Shown here: positions 57,765-64,000 of the stretch, piece after piece
How the letters are laid out: every line of letters begins with the position of its first letter
Numbering within the stretch: position 1 is the stretch's first letter
NCBI RefSeq assembly: GCF_035575815.1
Contig: NZ_DATLXO010000147.1
Coordinates: forward strand, 1 to 64,000
DNA length: 64,000 bases
From: Iamia sp035575815
Lineage (GTDB): Bacteria > Actinomycetota > Acidimicrobiia > Acidimicrobiales > Iamiaceae
Reading direction: 5' to 3'
Translations under genes and position numbers: made by a program
Notes under the pieces: generated by a model
The model's input: the letters and a program-made list of their open reading frames with translations, nothing else
What the model was told of the DNA's origin: nothing
Databases searched by the model: none

Positions 57765-58370
57765 ATGCTCACCGTCGTGGTCCCCGAGGAGCTGCGCACC
57801 GGTCGGCTGCGCCTGCGGCGGTGGCGGGATGCCGACCTGGAGCCCTTCGCCGCGCTCAACGCCGACCCGGTCGTGATGGAGCACTTCCCGGCGCCGCTCA
57901 CCAGGGAGCAGAGCGACGCCATGGTGGCGCGCATCGAGGAGACCTTCGGGCGCGAGGAGTACGGGCTGTGGGCGGTGGAGGTCGGCGCCACGGGCGCCTT
58001 CGCCGGCTTCGTCGGGCTCTGGCCGGCCACCTTCAATGCGTCCTTCACCCCTGCGGTGGAGATCGGCTACCGCCTGGCCCGCGAGCACTGGGGTGAGGGC
58101 TACGCCAGCGAGGCCGCCCGGGCCGCGCTCGCCGACGGCTTCGAGCGTCTGGGGCGGGCTGAGATCGTGTCGTTCACCGCGGTGGTCAACGTCCCCTCGC
58201 AGCGCGTGATGGAGAAGCTCGGCATGACCCACGACCCCGACGATGACTTCGACCACCCGGCTCTTCCGCCGGGGCACCGCCTGCGGCGACACGCGCTCTA
58301 CAGCCTCGCCCGGCCGTCGGGGCCCATGGCTCGGACCTTCGACGCCGGTGAGGAGATGCCCTCGGCCTGA
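57765..58370 (+). CDS. GNAT acetyltransferase, RimJ/RimL-like
   Basis: The protein has 201 residues from ATG 57765. Typical features: TGRLRLRRWRDADLEPFAAL, HFPAPLTREQSDAMV, VEIGYRLAREHWGEGYASEA (acetyl-CoA pyrophosphate loop) and FTAVVNVPSQRVMEKLGM. It acetylates an N-terminal or small-molecule amine. No partner gene is adjacent; the 5' region is a pair of family C repeats. Confidence 0.9.
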   Translation: MLTVVVPEELRTGRLRLRRWRDADLEPFAALNADPVVMEHFPAPLTREQSDAMVARIEETFGREEYGLWAVEVGATGAFAGFVGLWPATFNASFTPAVEIGYRLAREHWGEGYASEAARAALADGFERLGRAEIVSFTAVVNVPSQRVMEKLGMTHDPDDDFDHPALPPGHRLRRHALYSLARPSGPMARTFDAGEEMPSA

Positions 58371-58415
58371 CTGCCGGCGCCCCCTCATCCCCGGCGATGC
58401 CGAGTCCGTGCATGG

Positions 58416-59612
58416 TCATCCGATGTAGACGGCCCGGGGGCGGAACCGCAGCGGCGCCTCGTGGTACTCCTCGATGGCGTGGGCGAGCCAGCCGGCAGAG
58501 CGGGCGATGGTGAAGATCGCCTCGCTGGTGTCCGGTGGCATCGAGGCGACAGAGCCGAGCACGGCGAGGGCGAAGTCGATGTTGGGCTCGACGTGGACCC
58601 GTCGTTGGGCGGTGGAGAGGACGCTCTCGGCGACCGCGAGGGCCCGGCTGCCACCGGCCGCGCCCCGCACCAGGTCGAGGAGAACCCGGGCGCGGGGGTC
58701 GCCGTCGGGGTAGAGCGGCTGCCCGAACCCCGGGTAGGCCCCGTAGATCTCGAGGGCGTGGGCCAGAGCCGGTCCCGGCCCCTCGACCGCCGCCGCGTCG
58801 AGCACGTCGCGGGCCATGCGCCCGGCCCCGCCGTGCAGCGGGCCCGACAGCGGGCCCAGGCCGGCGAGCACCACCGCGTAGGGGTCGGCTCGGGCCGAGG
58901 CCGCGACGCGGGCCGCGAGGGTGGACACCGCCAGCTCGTGGTCGGCGAGCAGGACCAGCGCCGCGTTCAGGGCACCGAGCATGCCGGGCCGGGGGCGGGC
59001 GGGCGCGAGCCGGGTCCAGAGCCTTCCGGCGATGGTGCCGCGGCGCGGCTCGGCCCCGTCGGGCACGGTGAGCCGTGGGGTCCGACCGTCGCCCCGGATG
59101 GCGAGCGCGCCGACCATCGCCCCGATCAGCTCCTCGCCCGTCCGGGCGACCGCGGCTCGGCGCAGGTCGGCGCGCAGGGGGTCACCGGCGGCAGCCAGCG
59201 CGACCGCCAGCCGCAACCGGTCCCGAATGCCCCCGACATCAGAGACGGCCGGCTCCACCGGGTCCCACGGTCGCCAGCGATCGGGGAGGGTGCCGGTCCA
59301 GAGCAGCTCGGCGACCTGTTCGAAGGAGGCGGTCTGGGCCAGCCCGGCGACGTCGTGGCCGCGGTAGCGGAGCCCGTGGGCATCGATGGAGGTGAGGCGC
59401 GTCTCGATGACGAAGTCGAGAGCGGCCGACCGCGTCGTGCGGCGGGGCCGGCCGCGACGAGCGAGGGCCTCAACCTCGTCCGCATCGAAGAGGCTGGCCC
59501 GCGAGCCCGGTGACCGCACGCGGCCGAGCGCGCCTCGGCTCACGTAGGCGTAGACCGTCTCGAGCTTGACCCCGAGCCGACTCGCCACCTCGGGGGCCGT
59601 CATCGTTGCCAT
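58416..59612 (-). CDS. Citrate synthase-like protein with N-terminal HTH, altered active site
   Basis: The protein has 398 residues. Residues about 4-55 are a MerR/excisionase-type HTH (MTAPEVASRLGVKLETVYAY then RSPGSRASLFDADEVEAL). The citrate synthase body follows. His260 in SGPLHGGA and Asp346 in PNIDFAL match the first and third catalytic residues. The second, normally His in GFGH, is Gln298 (PGFGQPLYPDGDP; codon CAG at 58719-58721). Loss of that His suggests weak or no catalysis and a DNA-binding sensor role. It is divergent from a second citrate synthase gene. Confidence 0.85.
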   Translation of the reverse strand: MATMTAPEVASRLGVKLETVYAYVSRGALGRVRSPGSRASLFDADEVEALARRGRPRRTTRSAALDFVIETRLTSIDAHGLRYRGHDVAGLAQTASFEQVAELLWTGTLPDRWRPWDPVEPAVSDVGGIRDRLRLAVALAAAGDPLRADLRRAAVARTGEELIGAMVGALAIRGDGRTPRLTVPDGAEPRRGTIAGRLWTRLAPARPRPGMLGALNAALVLLADHELAVSTLAARVAASARADPYAVVLAGLGPLSGPLHGGAGRMARDVLDAAAVEGPGPALAHALEIYGAYPGFGQPLYPDGDPRARVLLDLVRGAAGGSRALAVAESVLSTAQRRVHVEPNIDFALAVLGSVASMPPDTSEAIFTIARSAGWLAHAIEEYHEAPLRFRPRAVYIG

Positions 59613-59618
59613 GACCTG

Positions 59619-59624
59619 ATGATA
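59619..59624 (-). promoter_or_regulatory. Leaderless-type -10 box (TATCAT) for the HTH-citrate synthase
   Basis: Minus-strand TATCAT ends 6 bases before ATG 59612, directly beside the palindrome at 59626-59635. Confidence 0.5.
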
Positions 59625-59625
59625 A

Positions 59626-59635
59626 TCAACGTTGA
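59626..59635. promoter_or_regulatory. Palindromic operator between two citrate synthase genes
   Basis: TCAACGTTGA is a perfect 10-bp palindrome within the 54-base gap. It overlaps a possible plus-strand -35 (TTGACT, 59632-59637; -10 GATGCT 17 bases on) and abuts the minus-strand -10. Binding by the HTH-citrate synthase would affect both genes. Confidence 0.6.
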
Positions 59636-59666
59636 CTGTCTCGGCGACGGGGCGGATGCTGCGGCC

Positions 59667-61178
59667 ATGACAACGGTCGAGTCCATCATGACGGCACCCC
59701 CGATCACTGCGGGGTCCTCCGAACCGCTCACCGAGGCAGTGAGGCGCATGCACGAGCACCGCATCGGCTCGGTCGTCGTGCTCAAGGAGCAACACCCCGT
59801 GGGCATCGTCACCGAGCGCGACGTGCTCCGCGTCGCCGCGACGCACGGCGACCTCGCCGGCCTCACCGTGCAGGACGCCATGACCTCACCCGTCGACACG
59901 GTGCCCACTGACCTCGACCTCGCCGCCGCCCTCTCGACGCTGCGCGAGCGGGGCTACCGCCACATGCCGGTGACCCGGGACGGCGAGCTCGTCGGCGTGG
60001 TCTCGCTCCGCGACCTGGCTCGGCTCGCCACCATCGGCCCGGCCGACGTGCCCCGCGGCCTCAAGGGGGTCGTGGTGGCCGACACCACCGTCTCCGACGT
60101 GCGCGGCAACGAGGGCTTCTACCACTACCGCCAGCACTCGGCGATCGACCTGTCCACCAACCGCCCCTTCGAGGACGTGTGGCGGCTGCTGATCGACGGC
60201 TCGCTCCCCGCGACCCGGGTCGAGCGCGACACCTTCCGGGCCGAGACCGACCCGCTCCGCCCCCTTCCGCCCTCGGTGCTCGAGGTGCTGCCGGCCGTGG
60301 CGCGCACCTCCACCCCGCTCGAGGGGCTCCGGACCGCTCTCTCGATGGCGGCCTCCGAACGCGGGTTGCGTCCGGTTCTGGACCTCGACGCCGCGGCGCG
60401 CCGGCGCGACGCCCTCTTTCTCTCCGCCCTCACGCCCACGGTGCTGACGGCCCTGCACCGACTCCGACGGGGGCTCCCGGTGATCGAGCCCCGCACCGAC
60501 CTCCCCTACGCGGCGAACTACCTGTGGATGCTCACCGGGGTCGCCCCCGACCCCGCCGCCACCACGGCGGTCGAGTGCTACCTCATCTCGACCATCGACC
60601 ACGGGTTCAACGCCTCCACCTTCACTGCCCGGGTCATCGCGTCGACCGGCGCGGATGTGGGGTCGTGCGTGGTCGGCGCCGTCGGGGCCCTGAGCGGACC
60701 GCTCCACGGCGGCGCGCCCAGCCGCGCCCTCGACCTGGTGAACGAGATCGGCTCACCGGAACGGGCTCGCGAGGTCGTCACCCGGAAGGTCGTGGCGGGC
60801 GAGCGCATCATGGGCTTCGGCCATGCCGTCTATCGCACCGACGACCCTCGTTCGGTCATGTTGCGCGACGTCGCCATCGGCCTGGGTGGCTCGCTGGTCG
60901 AGCTGGCCGTCGCCGTCGAGAAGACCGTCGTCGAGGTCCTGGCCGAGATGAAGCCCGGCCGTGAGCTCTACGCCAACGTCGAGTTCTACGCCGGCGTCGT
61001 CATGGCGAGCTGTGGGATCCCGCCGGAGATGTTCACCCCCACCTTCGCCGCCGGCCGGGTCGTCGGCTGGTGCGCCAACGTCCTCGAGCAGGCGGTCGAC
61101 CCCAAGATCATCCGGCCCCGCGCCCGCTACGTCGGGCCGCCGCCACCCCAGCCGGTGCCCCCGATCGCCGTCGGGTAG
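59667..61178 (+). CDS. CBS-domain/citrate synthase fusion
   Basis: The protein has 503 residues from ATG 59667. Two CBS motifs fill residues about 1-130 (MTAPPITAGSSEPLTEAVRR, MTSPVDTVPTDLDLAAALST, HMPVTRDGELVGVVSLRDLA). The citrate synthase domain follows: His347 in SGPLHGGAPSRA, His386 in MGFGHAVYRTDDPRS, and Glu439 in NVEFYAGVV where most enzymes have Asp. CBS pairs bind adenylates, so allosteric control of entry to the TCA or methylcitrate cycle by energy charge is likely. An ATG at 59619 would add 16 unlikely residues. Confidence 0.9.
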   Translation: MTTVESIMTAPPITAGSSEPLTEAVRRMHEHRIGSVVVLKEQHPVGIVTERDVLRVAATHGDLAGLTVQDAMTSPVDTVPTDLDLAAALSTLRERGYRHMPVTRDGELVGVVSLRDLARLATIGPADVPRGLKGVVVADTTVSDVRGNEGFYHYRQHSAIDLSTNRPFEDVWRLLIDGSLPATRVERDTFRAETDPLRPLPPSVLEVLPAVARTSTPLEGLRTALSMAASERGLRPVLDLDAAARRRDALFLSALTPTVLTALHRLRRGLPVIEPRTDLPYAANYLWMLTGVAPDPAATTAVECYLISTIDHGFNASTFTARVIASTGADVGSCVVGAVGALSGPLHGGAPSRALDLVNEIGSPERAREVVTRKVVAGERIMGFGHAVYRTDDPRSVMLRDVAIGLGGSLVELAVAVEKTVVEVLAEMKPGRELYANVEFYAGVVMASCGIPPEMFTPTFAAGRVVGWCANVLEQAVDPKIIRPRARYVGPPPPQPVPPIAVG

Positions 61179-61200
61179 CCCCGGCCGAGGGGCCCACCGC

Positions 61201-61238
61201 CGGACCCGTCGGGTCCGTTCCCGGACCGGTCGGGTCCG
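61201..61238 (+). terminator. Tandem hairpins after CBS-citrate synthase
   Basis: CGGACCC-GTC-GGGTCCG (61201-61217) and CGGACC-GGTCG-GGTCCG (61222-61238) lie 22 bases after the stop codon. Confidence 0.6.
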
Positions 61239-61326
61239 CCCCGTCACGCTCCCGGGAGCGAGTGTGCCGAGAGAGGGGGAGGCGGGGAAGAGGGTCGGCC
61301 AAGGCGGGGACGTCGTCGCCCCGCGG

Positions 61327-61400
61327 TGCCGGCGGTGGGGTTCGAACCCACACTGCCCGCGCCCTAAACGCGGTCTCTCTGCCAGTTGGAGTACGCCGGC
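61327..61400 (-). tRNA. tRNA-like gene, anticodon UAG, class I body
   Basis: The minus strand folds as acceptor GCCGGCG/CGCCGGC, D-arm CTC-CAACTGGCA-GAG (3 bp), anticodon arm CCGCG-TTTAGGG-CGCGG, variable loop GCAGT, T-arm GTGGG-TTCGAAC-CCCAC, discriminator A. It is 74 nt and the next bases are CCG, so CCA is not encoded. Anticodon UAG should read CUN leucine codons, but bacterial tRNA-Leu has a long variable arm and this has five bases. It may be an unusual tRNA or a decayed one. Confidence 0.75.
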
Positions 61401-61510
61401 GGGTGGCGCCAGGTTAGGAGGTGCGAGTGCCGTCGGGCAGGGTGCGTGGCCGGCACGAGCGTGACCGGCGGGGCCGGCCGGGTCGGCGTCGGGTTCGAGG
61501 GGTCCGCCGC

Positions 61511-61516
61511 TAGCCT
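61511..61516 (+). promoter_or_regulatory. Leaderless-type -10 box (TAGCCT) for clpP
   Basis: TAGCCT ends 8 bases before ATG 61525. Confidence 0.55.
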
Positions 61517-61524
61517 CGGCCCCC

Positions 61525-62136
61525 ATGGCTCCGCCTCTGATCTCCGTCCCCCCCGTCGCCCAGTCGCCCGGCAGCTTCGACGCCCAGGGCGAGATCTTCA
61601 ACCGCCTGCTGAAGAACCGCATCGTCTTCCTCGGCTCCGAGGTCAACGACACCATCTCCAACCTGATCACGGCCCAGCTGCTGTTCCTCGAGAGCGAGGA
61701 TCCCGACAAGGACATCTGGCTCTACATCAACTCACCCGGCGGGTCGGTCACCGCAGGCATGGCCATCTACGACACCATGCAGCTCATCACCCCCGGCGTC
61801 GGCACCATCTGCATGGGCCTGGCCGCGTCGATGGGCCAGTTCCTGCTCTGCGCCGGCGAGCCCGGCAAGCGCTTCGCCCTGCCGCACGCACGGGTGATGA
61901 TGCACCAGCCCTCGGGTGGCTTCCAGGGCCAGGCGTCCGACATCCAGATCCAGGCCGAGCAGATCCTCTACGTGAAGAAGCTGATGGCCCAGCGCATCGC
62001 CGAGCACACCGGCCAGCCGCTCGATCAGGTCGAGGCCGACTCCGAGCGCGACCGCTGGTTCACCGCCGAGGAGGCCAAGGACTACGGCATCATCGACCAG
62101 GTGACCAGCCGTCGCCAGGAGATGGCCGACACCTGA
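61525..62136 (+). CDS. clpP: ATP-dependent Clp protease proteolytic subunit
   Basis: The protein has 203 residues. The nucleophile is Ser102 in GLAASMGQFLL and the catalytic His is His127 in MMHQPSGGFQGQASD; the Asp lies near residue 176. The N-terminal EIFNRLLKNRIVFLGSEVND and the GGSVTAGMAIYDTMQ helix are standard. It forms the barrel protease partnered with ClpX or ClpC. Most Actinobacteria have paired clpP genes; only one is here and no clpX is within the remaining bases. Confidence 0.96.
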   Translation: MAPPLISVPPVAQSPGSFDAQGEIFNRLLKNRIVFLGSEVNDTISNLITAQLLFLESEDPDKDIWLYINSPGGSVTAGMAIYDTMQLITPGVGTICMGLAASMGQFLLCAGEPGKRFALPHARVMMHQPSGGFQGQASDIQIQAEQILYVKKLMAQRIAEHTGQPLDQVEADSERDRWFTAEEAKDYGIIDQVTSRRQEMADT

Positions 62137-62168
62137 TCACGCCGGGGCGCGGCTGCGTCCCGGGTCGA

Positions 62169-62783
62169 TCAGCCGCCCTCCGATCCGTCGGAGTCGGGGG
62201 CCTCGTCGAGGCTGGTGCCCGTCGTGGCGTCCGGATCCGTGCCCTCGGGCTCGACCTCCTCGCCGTCGGTGCCGTCGATGCCGCCGGTGCCGGTCCCGTC
62301 GGGCTCGGATCCGCCGGCGGTCGTGTCGGTGCCGCCCGGTGAGCCGGTGCCGTCGGGGTCATCCAGGCTGACGCCGCACTCGTCGCGGGCGTAGGACACC
62401 ACCCGTTCCCCGGCCTGGAAGAGCCCGGAGAGCTCGTCTTGGCGCCCGGTGATGGCCTCGCGGGCGGCGGGGAGGTCGTCGGGGTTGTCCTCGATGGCCT
62501 CGAGCACCAGCTCGACCCCGCGGCGCAGGCGGGCCAGGTCGCCCCGGATCTCCCCGGGCGCCGCGGCCTCGAGGGCTTGGAACTCCTCGATGCCCCGCTG
62601 GAGGCGCCGCCGGGACCCGCCCGGGTCGCTGGAGTCGAGCTCGGCGAGGACCTCGGCCACCGGTGTCGTGTCGCCGATGCGATCGCAGAAGGCCTCGCTG
62701 TCACCTTCGTCACTGCACGCAGCGAGGAAGCTGCCCGCCAGCAGGGTGCCGGCGAGGGCGAGGCGGGCGGCCGCCGCCCTCAC
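62169..62783 (-). CDS. Putative lipoprotein with Asp/Gly/Thr-rich tail
   Basis: The protein has 204 residues from GTG 62783. The signal peptide LALAGTLLAGSFLAAC has a lipobox Cys. The mature part is helical (residues about 30-130, with Cys in EAFCDRIG and RDECGVSL), then about 70 residues of low-complexity Asp/Gly/Thr/Pro. No family is recognised. Its GTG overlaps the stop of the rpe remnant (GTGA, 62780-62783). Confidence 0.75.
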   Translation of the reverse strand: MRAAAARLALAGTLLAGSFLAACSDEGDSEAFCDRIGDTTPVAEVLAELDSSDPGGSRRRLQRGIEEFQALEAAAPGEIRGDLARLRRGVELVLEAIEDNPDDLPAAREAITGRQDELSGLFQAGERVVSYARDECGVSLDDPDGTGSPGGTDTTAGGSEPDGTGTGGIDGTDGEEVEPEGTDPDATTGTSLDEAPDSDGSEGG

Positions 62784-63061
62784 GACGCAACCGCGGCGCG
62801 GGCCGTCTCGGCTCCTGGTCGCAGGTCGGCCACGGCGTGGCCGAGCCCGTCGGGGTCGCGTTGAAGGGCGCGTCCGGCCACCAGCACGTTGGCTCCGGCC
62901 TTCGCGGCGCCGCCGCCGCCGCCGCCGCCGATGGTGTCGGGGCCGATGCCGCCGTCGACCTCGATGTCGACGTCGAGCCCGGCGCTCGAGACCACGGTGC
63001 GGATCCGGACCACCTTGCGCTCCACGATGGACGCCGGGCGGGGGGCGAGGCGCGGGCTCAT
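62780..63061 (-). pseudogene. rpe: Ribulose-phosphate 3-epimerase with large internal deletion
   Basis: The frame has 93 codons. The last about 70 residues match the C-terminal end of Rpe: GLDVDIEVDGGIGPDTI, NVLVAGRALQRDPDGLGHAV. Intact Rpe is about 220 residues. The opening MSPRLAP looks like the normal Rpe N-terminus (M-x-PRIAP), so the missing piece is internal, removing the substrate and metal sites. A seven-Gly run replaces the usual Ala-rich segment. A perfect leaderless -10 box remains, so it may still be expressed. Confidence 0.75.
62909..62929 (+). repeat. GCC trinucleotide run (7 units)
   Basis: Seven exact GCC units, coding on the minus strand for seven glycines in the rpe remnant. 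It is a likely slippage hotspot. Confidence 0.95.
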
Positions 63062-63069
63062 CGCCCCGC

Positions 63070-63075
63070 ACCCTA
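63070..63075 (-). promoter_or_regulatory. Leaderless-type -10 box (TAGGGT) before the rpe remnant
   Basis: Minus-strand TAGGGT ends 8 bases before ATG 63061. Confidence 0.5.
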
Positions 63076-63153
63076 CGCGGCACCTCCAGCCCGACGAGGC
63101 CGGCGCCTCGGGGGCCGGCACGGGCGGGATCCCGGGGCGGAGCGGACGGGCCG

Positions 63154-63159
63154 TAGCCT
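63154..63159 (+). promoter_or_regulatory. Leaderless-type -10 box (TAGCCT) for the methyltransferase
   Basis: TAGCCT ends 7 bases before GTG 63167 and supports that start. Confidence 0.5.
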
Positions 63160-63166
63160 TCCCCGG

Positions 63167-64000
63167 GTGGCCCGCCCCCGACCCGCACCCGTGGGTGAGG
63201 ACGACCTGGCGCCGGGCGCGTCGGTGGAGCTCGACGTCGACCGCATCGCCGGCGGGGGCGAGGGTGTGGGCCGAGCCCCCGACGGCAGGGTCGTCTTCGT
63301 CGCCGGCGCCCTGCCCGGTGAGCGGGTGCGGGCCGAGGTCACCGAGGTCAGGCGCCGCCACGCCCGCGCCGCCCTGACGGAGGTGCGTCGAGCGAGCCCG
63401 GCCCGACGGGAGCCCCCCTGTCCGCACGTCGACCGAGGCTGCGGCGGGTGCGACTGGCAACACGTCGACGAGGTGACACAGCGCGAGCTCCGCATGGCGG
63501 TGGTGAGCGACGCCCTGACCCGCATCGGCGGCCTCGTCGACCCACCGGTCAGCCTCGGCCCCGAGCTGCCCACGACCGCGGCGCGCACCACCGTCCGGGC
63601 CTTCGTCGAGGGGGGCCGGGCCGGCTTCCGGCGCCGCCACTCCCACGACGCAGTGGTGGTCGACTCCTGCCTCATCGCCCACCCGGCCACCGCGGAGCTG
63701 ATCCGCGATGGTCGCTTCGGCGCCGCCGAGGAGGTGGTCATCAGGGTCGGGGCCCGCACCGGCGAGCGCATGGTGCTGGTCTCACCGACCGCCGAGGGCG
63801 TGGCCGTGCCCGACGACGTGCTGGTCGTGGGGGCCGACGAGCTGGCCGCCGGGCGCGCCGCGTGGATCCACGAGGAGGTGGCCGGGCGGCGTTGGCGGGT
63901 GTCGGCCCGGTCGTTCCTCCAGGCGTCGCCCGACGGCGCCGACGTGCTCGTCGACCTCGTCGGCGGCGCGGCGCGGACCCTCGCCCCCGACGCACGGACG
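63167..64000 (+). CDS. RlmD/TrmA-family RNA uracil-C5 methyltransferase (5' part)
   Basis: The first 278 codons are open from GTG 63167 to the window edge. The N-terminal TRAM domain is at about 14-75 (VELDVDRIAGGGEGVGRAPD, VVFVAGALPGERVRAEV). The iron-sulfur Cys motif follows in PCPHVDRGCGGCDWQHV, then the start of the central RNA-binding domain. The visible end reads WRVSARSFLQASPDGADVLV, matching the FxQxN-type segment before the SAM domain, with Ser/Pro instead of Asn. The SAM-binding and catalytic Cys motifs lie beyond the window. Confidence 0.88.
   Translation, partial: MARPRPAPVGEDDLAPGASVELDVDRIAGGGEGVGRAPDGRVVFVAGALPGERVRAEVTEVRRRHARAALTEVRRASPARREPPCPHVDRGCGGCDWQHVDEVTQRELRMAVVSDALTRIGGLVDPPVSLGPELPTTAARTTVRAFVEGGRAGFRRRHSHDAVVVDSCLIAHPATAELIRDGRFGAAEEVVIRVGARTGERMVLVSPTAEGVAVPDDVLVVGADELAAGRAAWIHEEVAGRRWRVSARSFLQASPDGADVLVDLVGGAARTLAPDART

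Overview
The window is a very GC-rich, gene-dense stretch of a bacterial chromosome. Both strands carry housekeeping and accessory genes in short operons. The gene set (ECF sigma factor with RskA-type anti-sigma factor, F420-type luciferase-like oxidoreductase, AMP-ligases, HTH-citrate synthase) points to Actinomycetota. So do the many TANNNT boxes 6-10 bases before start codons, which is the leaderless-promoter pattern. My impression is class Acidimicrobiia, but no rRNA is present to prove it.

Layout. 1-4.1 kb: tail of acetoacetyl-CoA synthetase, sigma/anti-sigma pair, divergent GntR regulator, nitroreductase and an acidic lipoprotein with a duplicated Cys domain. 4.1-11.1 kb: PlsC acyltransferase, LarA-like protein, zinc dehydrogenase and an SDR-HAD fusion, facing a TetR gene across a palindromic operator. 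11.1-19.6 kb: VOC protein, divergent ddl/murF, MFS exporter, hydroxyacid dehydrogenase, amidase and an acetoacetate-decarboxylase-like gene. 19.6-24 kb: an accessory patch with a duplicated upstream region, a DUF2510 protein, a SHOCT fragment, thioesterase, tRNA-Val(CAC), a YdjC-like deacetylase and a frameshifted integrase remnant. 24-28.4 kb: PQQ-type sugar dehydrogenase, a PRC-barrel/DUF2382 stress operon with a 46-residue membrane protein, and a LuxR-type response regulator. 28.4-35.5 kb: aldolase with a coupled leader peptide, two bacterial-PH membrane proteins, an alkyl-DHAP-synthase-like oxidase and an acyl-CoA synthetase. 35.8-45.2 kb: carotenoid oxygenase, F420-type oxidoreductase, class A PBP, zinc-ribbon coiled coil, SMP-30 protein, PhyH oxygenase and a lipoprotein.

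45.3-52.7 kb is a complete nucleoside uptake and salvage operon: BMP lipoprotein, ATPase, two permeases, cytidine deaminase, thymidine phosphorylase. 52.7-58.4 kb: TetR plus diiron protein, enoyl-CoA hydratase, an unknown, VOC and GNAT genes. 58.4-61.2 kb: two divergent citrate synthases, one fused to an HTH and one to CBS domains, sharing a 54-base gap with a perfect palindrome. 61.2-64 kb: an odd tRNA-like gene with anticodon UAG, clpP, a lipoprotein, an internally deleted rpe and the start of an RlmD/TrmA-type methyltransferase.

Three families of small intergenic repeats, not explained by any gene, recur in the window. Some copies supply the stop codon of the gene beside them. These repeats, the citrate synthase pair with non-canonical catalytic residues, and the class I tRNA with anticodon UAG are the most unusual things seen. 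All family assignments come from recognising sequence motifs by eye; no database search was run.
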